A DNA stretch of 64,000 nucleotides, taken from Acanthococcus lagerstroemiae (Eukaryota; Arthropoda; Insecta; Hemiptera; Eriococcidae). Positions within the stretch are counted from its first letter, which is position 1. Each line of letters begins with the position of its first letter. Shown piece by piece: positions 1 to 11,600 of the stretch. The stretch spans positions 17,138,603 through 17,202,602 of the forward strand of contig CM063112.1 in NCBI GenBank assembly GCA_031841125.1. Reading direction: 5' to 3'. Under the pieces are notes generated by a model that did no database searches, was not told the origin of the DNA, and saw nothing but the letters and a program-made list of their open reading frames with translations. The translations under genes and the position numbers were made by a program.

Positions 1-186
1 ATAGAGCGCGCTGTTTGAGCTCTGCTCAGGCTCGGCCACCGACTCCTTCGAACAGAACACAATCGGTTTCTCCTCGCGATCGAGCTCGCTTACTGTGATC
101 TTCTTGAAGAACTCCTTGAACAGGACGCACTTAAAATAGTCAGGCCGGACCAGATAGAATATCGGCGACGTCGGCAGCACCCACAT
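1..186 (-). CDS. Unidentified protein, N-terminal part running off the window
   Basis: An ATG at 186-184 opens 62 codons with no stop before the window edge. The product starts MWVLPTSPIFYLVRPDYFKC and later has FFKKITVSELDREEKPIVFC. It is GC-richer than the surroundings and has normal protein composition, with a hydrophobic first third that could be a signal or membrane segment. In-frame codons continue upstream to a tag stop at about 214, and ttcggttag at about 201-209 could instead be a splice acceptor. I do not recognise the family. It lies on the filamin strand, 3' of the hinge exon, so it may be another gene, a gene nested in the next filamin intron, or the first exon of a short filamin form. 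Confidence 0.5.
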   Translation of the reverse strand, partial: MWVLPTSPIFYLVRPDYFKCVLFKEFFKKITVSELDREEKPIVFCSKESVAEPEQSSNSALY

Positions 187-960
187 CGCGAACCAACCGG
201 CTAACCGAAAGTCCTAAACCTCGAATCCGCTCCTTCCAACCGCCAACAGCACGAGTCGCGACAATCACCAATTGTGGTCGCGAAATCGATCACTTTTCAA
301 ATCACGCACAGTTCGGATAGCGCGTGCGGACCAAAGACGAAAAATAATTCGGCATTCGTTTGCCGACGAGTGTCACTGGATTCTCGACCATTTAACACGC
401 ACCGAACAAGAGCACCTCGATTGAGGAGAGCACACCCTTGGCACACGTTCCGGCTCGATATATTATCGCAACAAACGTTCGACTGAAAAAAGTCGCACAC
501 CAACATTTATTTCGAAAAGAAAAAAAGTGAAAATTATGCTCATTGCTTCTTGTCCACCGCCCACGAATAAATGATCCACTGTTTTTTCAACTGTCGGAAT
601 GTCGCCGCACAAAAAAAGGCGTACGTCGGCCCAGCGTCGCGACGAAAATATTTTCGTTTCGGCCACTTATGTTCGGGAATCATTTTGGGTATCATTAGTT
701 CACTAAATACTTGGTATTCTCTTCGACTGCATGGTGAAGGGATTAGCCTTAAGGTATACGTGAAAATAAATGACAATTATAAATCACGTACACGAATCTA
801 GGACGTTTAGAGAAGACGCGAGAGCGACCGACGAATGAGCCAAGTTGCCGACTTGAGGTAAACTTGGTTGTAGGGTAAGCCCGGGCACGATAATTAACGC
901 GCAGGGTGTAGGAGACCTCAAGTACGCGCAACCGAGCGTTGGATTTTATGGCGATAAACA
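187..960 (-). promoter_or_regulatory. CpG-rich region upstream of the left-edge ORF, possible 5' UTR or promoter
   Basis: Upstream of the ATG at 186 on the minus strand, CpG is frequent (cgcgcacg, tcgcgac, ggcgacg), unlike most of the window. An unassigned minus-strand ORF at 297-506 would be an upstream ORF if this is transcribed leader. No convincing TATA box or initiator was identified. Confidence 0.3.
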
Positions 961-1194
961 AAATTCCATTTGGTTGGCGTTTGTGGATGATAGCTTCATT
1001 TTGGGTTACCCGGGGTCAAGGCCGCGTTACGAGGTCCCAGTGCTCGTGCAGTGAGTCCGAAATGTCTGAAAGAAGCCCATCGCTCCAACTTGCCGAATAA
1101 GCGGAATGACAGCCTGAAGCCTACAAATACTGCAGGTAGGGTTAGTGGTTCCAAGACGCCCGGCCTAAGTCCAAAATACAGTTCTCGTTTTGGA

Positions 1195-1420
1195 AAACGC
1201 AGGCGCTGACGGGACACGGATGCTTCGCCGAATACCTGAACCGAATGAGACGGCGCGATACTCCACAATGCGAGTGTGAGGGCACGTTTTCGCAGTCTGC
1301 GGAGCATATGTTCTCACAGAGTGCGCACTGACCGGTCCGCACGTACCCATTGCGCCACCGCGACGGCTTCACCGGAGGAATGGAATGTGTGGGCCGAATC
1401 CGCGGCGAAGACGGTGCGTC
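1195..1420 (+). pseudogene. Non-LTR retrotransposon C-terminal remnant
   Basis: One frame around 1,251-1,330 reads RRDTPQCECEGTFSQSAEH, resembling the CxCG...Q(T/S)xEH zinc-knuckle tail at the end of many insect LINE polyproteins. Stops surround it and no reverse transcriptase domain is seen, so it is at most a short decayed fragment. The call rests on this motif alone. Confidence 0.3.
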
Positions 1421-1788
1421 GGCTTTGGGAGAAGCGGAAAACCCGCTACTCCCAGCAGCGATCACCACCACCACGTCATCACCAGAACCAATGAATGGAG
1501 AGCGGGAATCAGGTGCACCCGTACCCGCTGTCCACAAGCTGTTGCAGGCACCAGTACTGGGAATTAGGGTGGACCCGTACCCAGTGCCCCTGTCGGCGGC
1601 ACACAAATATTGACTGACGGGAATCAGGGAGATCCCGTAGCCACCAGTCGAAGAGCCCGAAAGAGGGCGAACCCATCACCAATCCATCGAGCAACGGCGT
1701 CCCCACCGCAGCTGCAGCAGCAGAAGAGACAATGACAGTAGTGAGTGAGAACGGTTGAAGGAGAAAGGTGAAGCCCAGTGGCACCTCG

Positions 1789-2260
1789 GCACCTGTGAGC
1801 GTACCCTTCAGTCCCGAGGAGCGTTACTGGTAAGGGATCCGAACCCAATACCTGACTCATCTGCTCGACCCACTTTGAGAAAACGACAAATAACTTGAGG
1901 CAGAAGCAGGGGCGGCAACTTCTGTGTAACGTATGTAGCAGATGCTACACATAAAAAGATTTTGCTACACATGAGATTTTCAAAAAAAATTAAATTCATA
2001 CTTTTTAATTTATTATTGAACTTGAATTTTTTTGTTATGCTACACATGGGAAAAATCTACGTTGCCGCTCCTAGGCAGAAGTCTTGTGATAACTGTCTGA
2101 CCAGGAAGGCGGCCCCTTGGCACCTGTGAGCGTCCCCTCCCGTCCCGAGGAACGTTACTAGTAGGGGATCCTGGAACCCAATACCTGCTCGACCCACTTT
2201 GAGAAAGCGACAGATAACTTGAGGCAGAAGTCTTGTGGTAACCGTCTGACCATGGAGGCG
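1789..2260. repeat. Two tandem copies of a ~160-bp repeat, the first split by a MITE
   Basis: The segment GCACCTGTGAGCG... at about 1,789 recurs at about 2,124, and both continue through GTTACT, ATACCTG, CTCGACCCACTTTGAGAAA and AACTTGAGGCAGAAG to CTGTCTGACC. Removing the insertion at 1,907-2,073 and one copy of its target duplication restores a first unit of about 160 bp. Confidence 0.8.
1907..2073. mobile_element. hAT-type non-autonomous element (MITE), 167 bp
   Basis: Starts CAGGGGCGGCAAC and ends GTTGCCGCTCCTA, 13-bp terminal inverted repeats with two mismatches. It is flanked on both sides by the same 8 bp, GGCAGAAG (1,899-1,906 and 2,074-2,081). CAGGGG-type ends with an 8-bp duplication are the hAT hallmark. 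The interior is AT-rich, has no ORF and carries GCTACACAT three times. The empty site is visible in the second tandem copy at about 2,221. Confidence 0.88.
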
Positions 2261-3189
2261 GCCTCCTCTACTCGGAGCGACCCTCCCGTCTTGGGGGTGT
2301 GTTGCCGAAGTGGCGAGCGGGGAAGGAAGATGGAAGCCGAATCGCCATCAACGATCCAAAATATTTCATTTTTGATACTTTATTTGACACCATTCTATTT
2401 GAGATTCTGCAGTTGTTGATAGGTGCCCCCCTCCACAGGACGGGCGAGGGAATATATTTTATCTTGAAAGTAACTTAGATTCTCATTTGTCTCGTATGGA
2501 TCTGACGTCGTAATAAAAAGAAATAAGGGACATTATTTCATGATACATATACAAAACGATTTCGAAGTTTTAAAGGTAGCACCACCTCCTAATCTTTTCT
2601 CTGAAGAATAAATTAAAATGTTTGAAAATTGAGAAATTTTGAAGATAATTTTTTTTTAAATATGATTTGAAGGGCCCAAAGTCTTTTGTGAAAGAATGAA
2701 TGTAAAATGCATGATTTAAGCCGTGTGTTGAAATCGGTATAAAAAGTCACCTAAAATATTTCTTATTTTGAAACAAAATTTGAGTGTGTAACTTTTAAGA
2801 ATTCGAAATTTTTTTCTCTTTGTATTTTAGATACATCTTAATACAGCGCAATAGCAAAGAATTCTTTCATAGCGCCGGAGGATGTTGTTAAAAAATAGGA
2901 CTCTTGGTTCGGCCAAGCCTACTTGCATATAGGCTTTGCGCGAACCGAAGAATGGGTAGAGAGGTCGATCGATATTGTTACGAGCGAAGTGAGCAAACCC
3001 ATCCTTGCCATCACCTTCCGCTACCATCTTTTCTGTTTTCCTCTTAACCTTAAATAAGTACAATTGAGGCGTTGTTGAATAAAGAAGTGTAACCGCCAGT
3101 TTTGTCAAAATTCGTTTTCTAGGTGGTACTGGTTCAACTCAATTGTTTTCAGGGAGGTACCAATAGGGGGGGGGGGCTGTAGGAATTTT
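2261..3189. other. Intergenic or intronic sequence, no gene seen
   Basis: AT-rich unique-looking sequence. The minus-strand ORF at 2,827-3,108 has a plausible-looking stretch (GFAHFARNNIDRPLYPFFGS) but no recognisable family. It contains CTTCGCTCGTAA, of the kind found in short insect MITEs. A run of G lies at about 3,167-3,177. Confidence 0.5.
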
Positions 3190-3875
3190 TCACTCAGCAG
3201 TTGGGAAAATCCGACAAGTTAGAAGTTTTATTTATTTATTTATTTATTTTTCTTTCTTTCTTTGATACTTGGAAATTGAGTTGAGAAGTTGGGAAACCCC
3301 AACAAAGTCAAAAGAAGGTTTTTCTTCTTTTGTATTGATGCTTGGAAATTTTGAGTTGAGTCAATTGAAAAAACCCAACAGATCAGAAAGTTTTTTTCTT
3401 TTTGCTTTGATACTTGGGAATTTCAACTTGGGTCAGTTAGAAAAACCCAACAGGTCAAAAGTGTTTTCTTTTGCTTTGATATTTGGGAATTTTGAGTTGA
3501 ATCAGTTGGAAAAACCCGATAGGTCAAAAGTTTTTTTTTGATCATTGGGAATTTTGAGTTGTCAGTTGGAAAAAACCCAACAAGGTTTTTTTTTTGTTTC
3601 TTGCTTTGATACTTGGGAATTGCGTTGAGAAATTAGGAAAATCTAACAAAGTCAAAACATTTTTCTTCTTTTACATTTATACTTGGGAATATTGAGTTGA
3701 GTCAGTTGGAAAAACCCAACAGGTCACAAGGTTATTTATTTTTATTTTTTGCTTTGATACTAGGGAATTTTGAGTTGAGTCAGTTGGAAAAATCCAACAG
3801 ATCAAAAGTTTCTTTTTTTCTTCTTTTTTGCTTTGATACTTCGAAATTCTGCGTTGAGTTAGTTTGGATTTTCAC
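3190..3875 (+). repeat. Minisatellite, ~9 degenerate copies of a ~70-bp unit
   Basis: The unit reads TTTGATACTTGGGAATTTTG, AGTTGAGTCAGTTGGAAAAA, CCCAACAGGTCAAAAG, then a T-rich tract. Copies begin near 3,264, 3,334, 3,404, 3,475, 3,540, 3,605, 3,672, 3,752 and 3,831. Several units are multiples of three, so frames stay open and produce repeated peptides (GNFELSQLEKPNRSK). I read these as by-products of the repeat. Single related stretches occur at about 43,890 and 47,800. Confidence 0.9.
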
Positions 3876-5534
3876 AATTGTACCCCCCCCCACCCTTGAA
3901 AAAACTCTTTAGTATGTCCCTGAGTGTTGCCCATACAACGCAATGAAAATTAGCAACTTGGGCGAATGAAATTTACACTGTACATACCATGCATCTCCAT
4001 GAACAATTTCAGGCACTTAAATTTCACATACACTACTTTCATGAACATTTATTCAGTTTTTTGTCCCTCTCGAAAAATTTTGAAAATGACGGTTACATTT
4101 CTTTCTTCAACCGCGCCTACGTTTAGGAGCCAAGAACGGGCGAGGGTTTGTTTTCTCATAAGGAAAAATCTTATTCACAAATATGATATATACGGGTGGC
4201 TGGCCCCTCCGGACATTACGCTATTGCCTGCTGAGACGGAAAAAGAACAACTTTCAGCTGAAGTTAAATTCTCCGCACTCATTTAAGGCGCAGTTGATAC
4301 ATTAGAAAATAGTGGTGTGGTGGAACGTACGGCGATGCACGCATGTCAGAGTGGCCCGAAGACACCGCACCCTTGGCCCCGGAAACTGTTTTTCGAATAT
4401 CGCATCAGGGGCCGGAGGGATGAGAAAACAGTAGGGAAAACAAAAATTTGAACTCTAGCCGACAAAAAGAAAAACAAATTCCCTCGTATTCTAAAAGTGG
4501 AGACACAAGGGCGGAACTTCCTAATACTCAGAGAGGAGGGGGTGCTCGTCGACAAAATTACGATTAGATACTTCAAAATTTAAACATTTCTAGATTATAC
4601 ACTTATTTGCTGATGTTTTGAGTGGTTGCCTGAGCCCCGGGCACTCATGAGTTTCGGCGCCTATGAGTGGAGATAATAAGCTAGAAAACCGTGGAAATCT
4701 TCAAAAATCTCACAATTCTCGTCTCTGAACTCTAAGGTGCCTTTTTTTATCCACTTGTTAAATGGGTTTTCAATTTTTTACATTTCTTTTTTAAGGGGGG
4801 GGGGCGCATCCCTGTTCCGACGCCACTAAACGAATAACTAATAATTTTACTACTACGTAAAAGAACAGGTATACTTTCAGACTAAAAAGACACCATCACT
4901 ATACTTAATCAAATCTTAACAAACCCTGTTTGTCGAGATTTGAAACGAAACAGACTATGCGTTCTCAGACCCCCCCCACCCCCACAGGAGAAGATCCTAT
5001 GCATCATGGACAAGGCCATTTTGAAAACAGTACCCACGTTCGGTCTCATCTCTGGTATTCGGTGCCGGGTAAGAGGGGTGGGGTTCCCTGCTGGTATTCA
5101 AGATTTTGCTTAGTCTTACCACTAAGAGTACATAAATCAATTAAACAACGCAAGGATGCCAAAACACCAGGGATGCCGTTCCAACTTCCACGTGTCACTT
5201 TGGTCTTCTACATTCAATAACTCGAATTAAGGATACTTTCCCGGTGAAAACCAAGCCCTAGGGCTTACCTACAGGCACAACAAGCATCGACTTGGAGAGG
5301 CCGATTTTAAAAGGGGCGGTCGAATGTTGTGCATTTTTGCCTTCAGCACGTTGACGTATGCCACCAGCCACACATGGCAGTGTACATAAAAAGCTATACT
5401 GAACAGATATGAAAAAAATGTTTCCGGCTAAGCGTTTGGGAGCCCGAGTGCTTTTGTAGCGGTCTTAATATCCGGAGATGTAAAAACCGCTCCAACAGAA
5501 ATTTCTTGATACACAGCTGTCAATATAAAATTAC
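3876..5534. other. Sequence 3' of the hinge exon, no further filamin exon found
   Basis: Searched on the minus strand for the expected continuation of Ig16 (GEVRMPSG and a DNxDGT loop) without success. ORFs at 3,966-4,286 and 4,930-5,220 show no family signature. Runs of C or G and remnants of dispersed repeats are present. Confidence 0.5.
4316..4430 (+). repeat. GC-rich dispersed repeat, copy 1
   Basis: Contains GGCGATGCACGCATG, AGACACCGCACCC, TGGCCCCGGAAACT and ATATCGCATCAGGGGCC, shared with copies at 12,283-12,385, 31,703-31,760 and, inverted, 33,310-33,645. Confidence 0.8.
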
Positions 5535-5670
5535 CTGTAACGTGACCACCAGTGGTAGGTAAGGGAATGTTATCTAAGCAGACGGATCTGAACTGATGTT
5601 CGTAACTATTGTACACTGATGACTCTTCTGTCGATCTGACGGTCTTCTTAAAATCTTCTTCGTCTTTGAC
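5535..5670 (-). CDS. cher: Filamin exon: hinge-1-like linker and start of Ig16
   Basis: Between acceptor ttttag and donor gtaatt lies a phase-0 exon coding [34 protein letters not shown] and [11 protein letters not shown], leaving one base, G. The charged, non-Ig first part sits where hinge 1 follows Ig15. [11 protein letters not shown] resembles the Ig16 start in filamins, which continues GEVRMPSG. The frame also stays open past the donor to a stop at 5,428, but domain logic favours splicing. The exon carrying the rest of Ig16 was not found at 1-5,430. Confidence 0.8.
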
Positions 5671-8600
5671 CTAAAACAAATGACCAACATGAAAACACGC
5701 TGTCGTGGCGGACGCCAGTAGCAATATTCATGTTTCAACGACTAATTAAAAGTAAAACTGTAAGCATGTATAACGTTTTCAATGGCCAATGCCTGTCATG
5801 CAAACATAACACGTGATTAGAAAATAGCGAAAAATTCAAGCAGAAACGCACTTCGTGAAGCTAAATTAATTAACCGGCCTACCAATCGTGTTAATCATTT
5901 ATTATTTGTACTGTCTGCCCTAGAACTTGTACCCAATACTTCAACTTTTCATTTTTTCCCCTCTCGTTTGCGAGGAATTTTTTCTCACTTCCGACATCAT
6001 ACTCGTGCTTTTCGGAGGACCTTAATTAATTATTACATTCACACGTCGTCGACATCAAGTCGACAGCCACGTGGAACAAAATCTGTCTCCTTTTTTCTCA
6101 ATCAGAACGAGTTCTAATAATACTCGAAACGAGGAAATTGTAAAGGATGGGGGGAAATGTCGCATTCGGAGACACTAAGTCCGGTAGACATAAATGAGTT
6201 GGTGGACATAATGAAAAATGTCGGGTTCTCAAGGTTTCCTGTGAATATATCAGAGTAAATTTTCGTGACTGCGGCGTGTTCACGAAATTAGACAGTCGCA
6301 GTCACTTCTTCGGCGGTTTTCTCGAAAATTAATACACTGGCGCTGGATGTCCGTCAAGGGACTTGGCGCCAGATGAGTCAGTCGTGGACGGAGCACGTAA
6401 CAAAGTGCGAATTAAAAAATTTAGGAAGTTCTGAAAATTTAAAGTTTTAGCCTGGACGTCTACCAAGGGTTATGAATTGTGAGAATCCAGGACTTTCGAT
6501 TGTCTCTGGCTTCTGCATGATGCTCTCTGAAGTCGACAAGGCTGGAAATTCCAAATGACGTGTAGACAAATGAAAATTACAGATTTTTCTGAATTTCACC
6601 CCGAAGAGAAGGAATGAAGGGCAGAAATTGGTAAGTGTTTCGTGAAATTATACACTTCAACTTAAATGGTACTATTTCTGTTGGTGTTTAATGTAATGTG
6701 CGCCATTATCGAGACAAGTAATTCTTCAAATCTCGTTTATTATTTCTATTTATGCAGCACAGTCATTGTCGGATCCAGAAAGCAATTCTGCAATCCTGCG
6801 GGCACTTCAAAGAATTGAATCTATGCCTCTCCCCTCTGTATTTTCATCATTTTTATGCCCTCATAATGGTAATATCAGTGGCATTTGATAGAGCAGACCA
6901 ATCCCCATAATCCTATCAAATCGCCATACCACCAGAATGCATATTTACTGAGATATGTGCGTTCGAAGATCATCACTGCTCATCATACCTAATGTATTTC
7001 CCTGACCGTTTTTTGTGGTCATTGAAAAATTAATCCTAAACATTCGTTTTCAGAAAACTCTTCATTTGTTCAACTGCCCAGAAATAAAATCATCAGTTAA
7101 GAATAGGGACGAAACTATATGGAATGTGGGGGGTTGAACCCCCGTCCCTAATTTGACAGTCGGCAAATTCTGAAACCGTTCATTTGAATTTTTCATTTCT
7201 TATGAATGTTTGTTTGTTTGTTTCTATTATTTTTTCAATTAAAAAATTGGCAAATTTTTTATTTTAAAAAAATTTTGTGAGCAAATTTTTAGTTTTCAAA
7301 AAATATTTGTCGGAAAATTTTTCTTCTCTACCACCCCAAATTGAACGTCAAATTTCGTTTCTGAAAATGGAGTATTCTGGATTTCTGTCCGAGACTAGTC
7401 AGTCAAAAGCCGAAGGTTTCAAGCTGAGTATCGAACATTATCTGGAAGATTGAAACAAAGCTGAAATGTGAAAGACATTTCGAAAATCTGAAAGTCGGTA
7501 GCAAACGTTGAATTTCGAATTTCAATGACTATTCTGTTTTTACTAGATTCTCTGTTTGACCCAGAGACTGAAATTTGAGAAAGTTGAACATTTTATTAAA
7601 ATCAAAAGTTGAAGGCATAAGACTTATTTTTCAATGTCACAAGAGCTGAATCCGGGCTTTGGTCCTGGTGAATATGGGAGGGAAATTTAGTCTGGAATAA
7701 AAGTAAAAAAACTAACACTCCGTATGTGTTTTTTCCATAAGAACGAAAGGGAGCTTGTGGCACGGATTCCCCTAATCCAATTAACCTGAAAAGTTGTAGG
7801 TTTTTTGTTTTTTTTATTTTACTGGAACCAATTTAGGAGACGAATCAGAAGAAATTCATAAAAAAAAAAAACTACCAAGAGTAAATAATAACCACCTTAA
7901 TGTGTAAAGGAAGTTGTATGTTCCTCTTAAGTATTCCTAACATCCTTTCAGTTTACCGTTCCAGACTAGGGTATGCTCATGTGCGCAATGAGTGCTAGGA
8001 GGATAAGGTTCCAATCTGCATTTCCAGGGACGAAACTGGGGGGTGGAGGGGTGAAACACCCCTAATAATTCGGCAGTCGGCAAATTTTGAAACTGCTCAT
8101 TTGAATTTTTCATTTTCTAAGAACATTTGTTTGTTTACTTTTTTTTTTTTTTAATTAAAAAATATTTTGATTAAAAATCGGCAAATTTTCAAATTTTTAA
8201 AAATTTTGTCGGCGAATTTTCAGCTTAAAAAAATATTTGTCGGTACATTTTCCTTCTCCACCCCCTTATCCCCCTCCCTCCAAAAAAACAAAAACCCTGA
8301 AAATCAAATTTTGTCTCTGGTTGAGAATCAGTAAATTGAGAAAATTTTATAGTTCACTTTCGACAGTATTTTCATCGACATATAGCAGCAAAAATTTGTT
8401 CAAAATACCAAGTAATTTTTTGCCAACTCAGCATTCTGCGAGCATACATAATCCGACTACTCAGACTAAGAAAAAGCTATTCAATTCTTAAACATATTAG
8501 GAACTACCCTTATTGGCAGCGCTTCCTGGATCCTCAAGTGCGTGGTAAACTTACAGCTATTTCGTCACCAGCTTTTTATTCAGCGACTATTGACACAGAA

Positions 8601-11600
8601 TCGCGAAATCATCAAATGTGTTTAGGACAAAAATCAGAAATGCAGAAATATCACAGCCCGAGCTAATTAGTTTGCCATTCCACTGTTGCACAATTGCACC
8701 AATCTAGCTATCAGTTTTATACCCGATAGTAAGATTCATAAAGGCTCTTCATTCGGACTTCCGTCTGGCAGATGTTTTCGGCAATCTTATCAATATTAGG
8801 ATTACTAAGATGCTAGGCTAGGCATTCACTGATTTTCAAAGGGCTATCTCAACCAGATGTCTGCAAAAGAACTTGTCCTAAGTTTTACCAGATTTTCGTT
8901 TGAATTTGTCTTGAAAATAAATCTTGGACGCACTGGTCGCGAATTAGAAATGCATGTTTCTCCATTCGAAAGTACAGCGTTTATTCATCACTTCATCAGG
9001 CACTGTCTTAACATTAATAAGTATTATTTCCTTGAGTATGAAAACGGAGGAAGGCTTGATGCCAGCGCGCCACCGGTCTGGGAAGTCCGAATTACGACTG
9101 AGCATTGACAAATGAGATGACGCAGAGACGTCATGAGCGAAAAGATCCGACGAATATACAATCAGCATCAGCAAATCTTTGACAAAGTAAACTTGAAATC
9201 GTGTTTCTGTTGGCAAAGTTTTCAGTTTGCTGATATACCGTCAACTCGACAACCAGCAGTTGTACATAAACACATATAAATACGTACGAGTGAATTCTTC
9301 AATGATACTCATTATCACTTTCACAGGAGAAGGGTCATTATAGGAAAGATCAAAAGGAACGACAATGTTTTAATTAATGGCCCAGCTGCAAGGCTACCTT
9401 ATGAATGATGATTTGCTTATACTGAACGAAGTTTGAAAAGGTATTTCCCGGACGTGGGACGATGCAGCAATCAATACTTGGCAAATTCGATGATAAAATT
9501 CAGGAACAGCGTATGCTCATCAGCTGTTCCAGTATCATCGCACAAAAAGTACTTGAGATAAATCCTTTTCACTCAAGTAGTAGATATATTGGGCAAAACG
9601 TTCTCGAGGGTTAGCCCATAGTCCCTGTTTCGCATTTATCTTACAACTAAGTAGTGTAACACTATAGGTTACACTTGATGTGGAAAGGGTAATACCGTAT
9701 GGTAAGTATGATGTATAAGTATCCTGTCTTCCTATTGGTTGTTATAGTTTGGTTGGTTGGCCTAGGGTCTACTGAGTTATTTAGTGTGTGGCGGTACATA
9801 TGTATGTTGGGGCCGGTCTCTTCCTTGACAATGATTTGCCAAATAGAGCTACTCTTGAATGAGTGCACTTTTATTTTAGTCATCGTATTTCACTTATACC
9901 CGAACAAAGAATGGATTCAGCACAGGTAACCAGCTCAGTAACTCTATTATTTAGATCAGGAGCAACCGGGAAACACAGCCCAGGCGAAAATCGATTCTTT
10001 TATCGACATTCGAAATCCGTAGCTTTATCGTCACGATTTTATGGTCGAATTCGATACTCGACACTGATCACAAAGTCGTGACGGATTTGATAGTAATATC
10101 CACGCTTGTTTCTAAGGAAAGCTCATTCTGAATTCAGTTTACTCTTTGGCATGCAGAAGTAGCAAATTAACTCACGGTCAATTGACTTGAGTTAACTTTT
10201 TGGTGAGTAAGCTTAGGTACCACATATCCAGAGGCGTATCTTGGGTGAAGCAAGTAAGGCACGTGCCTCGGGGGCATGCGCAAAATCGCTTATCAAGTTT
10301 GAAAATCAAAATAAACCACGATAAAGTGCCACACTAACTTACTATTCAGCGGATAAAATTGGAAAACTAAATTAATATGTATCTACTAAGATGACAGTTC
10401 GAAATTTCCGTTTCTTTACCACTAGCGCCGCCATTTACTGAAGAGATAATTTTGGCGCACTAAAAATCAATGTATATTACCAGGGCCCGGATTTTTATTC
10501 CCTAAAAAAACTGAAATATGCGCATATAATATGCGCTTATCAAATGTAAAATATGCCAAGAAATTCCCTAAAAATGCAAAATATTCTAAAATATTCCTTC
10601 TCAAATTATGGCAGGCAGAAAGAAAAGTGAACAGAAAACTCCTTGCTCCGGGCTCAGCAGTGAAAAAGATCCAATACAACTTTTCTCTAAAACGCATATT
10701 CACCGAGACAATTGCAGAAATGTGTAAAAGTTTTGAGGAACGTGGCTTTTGTTATTTTTCCTTTCATAACCAATCTTTACTAGTTAAATCGCAGTTATCT
10801 GGGAAAATATTCACTTTAGGACCTAATTGCAAATAATATAAAATGTTCCTTGTAAAATGCTCTATAAAAAGGTATTTTACAACTTTTCTTTAGAAAACAT
10901 ATTTATCGAAATAATCGCATAAATGCGCGGAATTTTCGAAAAACAGTTTTTTTTTAAAAAATTATTTTATAGCTGAAATATCTATTAATGTCGGGTAATG
11001 CATCAGCACCCCAATTTGCCCTCTTCCCACCTGGCTACGCCCATGACAGTTTTTTGGGTACCTACTATAAAGTAGACCTAGGATTATATATGTATATCAA
11101 CAATAGTCAACATTGTGCTGTTAAGGAACAGTCACATGTTCTCAGAATTCATTTTGTGCGTTACCCGACATTAATGGATATTTCAGCCGGAAAATAATAG
11201 AAAAAATATAGATCATCTGGATAAACAGGTTTTCTAAAAAAAAGTTGTATAGAATCTTTTTTACAGAAAATTAACGAGGAACATTTTATGTTATTTTGCA
11301 TTGTGGCCCTAAATTGAATAGTTTTTTTTAGATAACTACTGTTTAGCGAGTGACGATCGATTATGTAAGAAAAATAACAAAATCCACATTCCTCGAAACT
11401 TTTATATATTATTACGATTATCTAGGTAAATATATGCGTTTTAGAGAAAAGTTGTATAGGATATTTTTTATAGGAAATTCAACAAGAAATATTTTGTTAT
11501 ATGCATTCCAGTCCTAAAGTTGATATTTTTCGAGATATTCACTATTTTTTTTTCTTTCTTGTAAAATCTCAGTATTACACAATTTCAAGTTAAAGCGGCA

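Noticed and set aside
1142..1606. 154-codon minus-strand ORF
   Set aside because: No family signature, GC-driven openness, and it overlaps a LINE tail read on the plus strand.
5428..5534. Read-through of the hinge exon to a stop
   Set aside because: It would end filamin at the first strand of Ig16. Donor gtaatt at 5,534 gives the expected glycine split instead. Kept as an alternative only.
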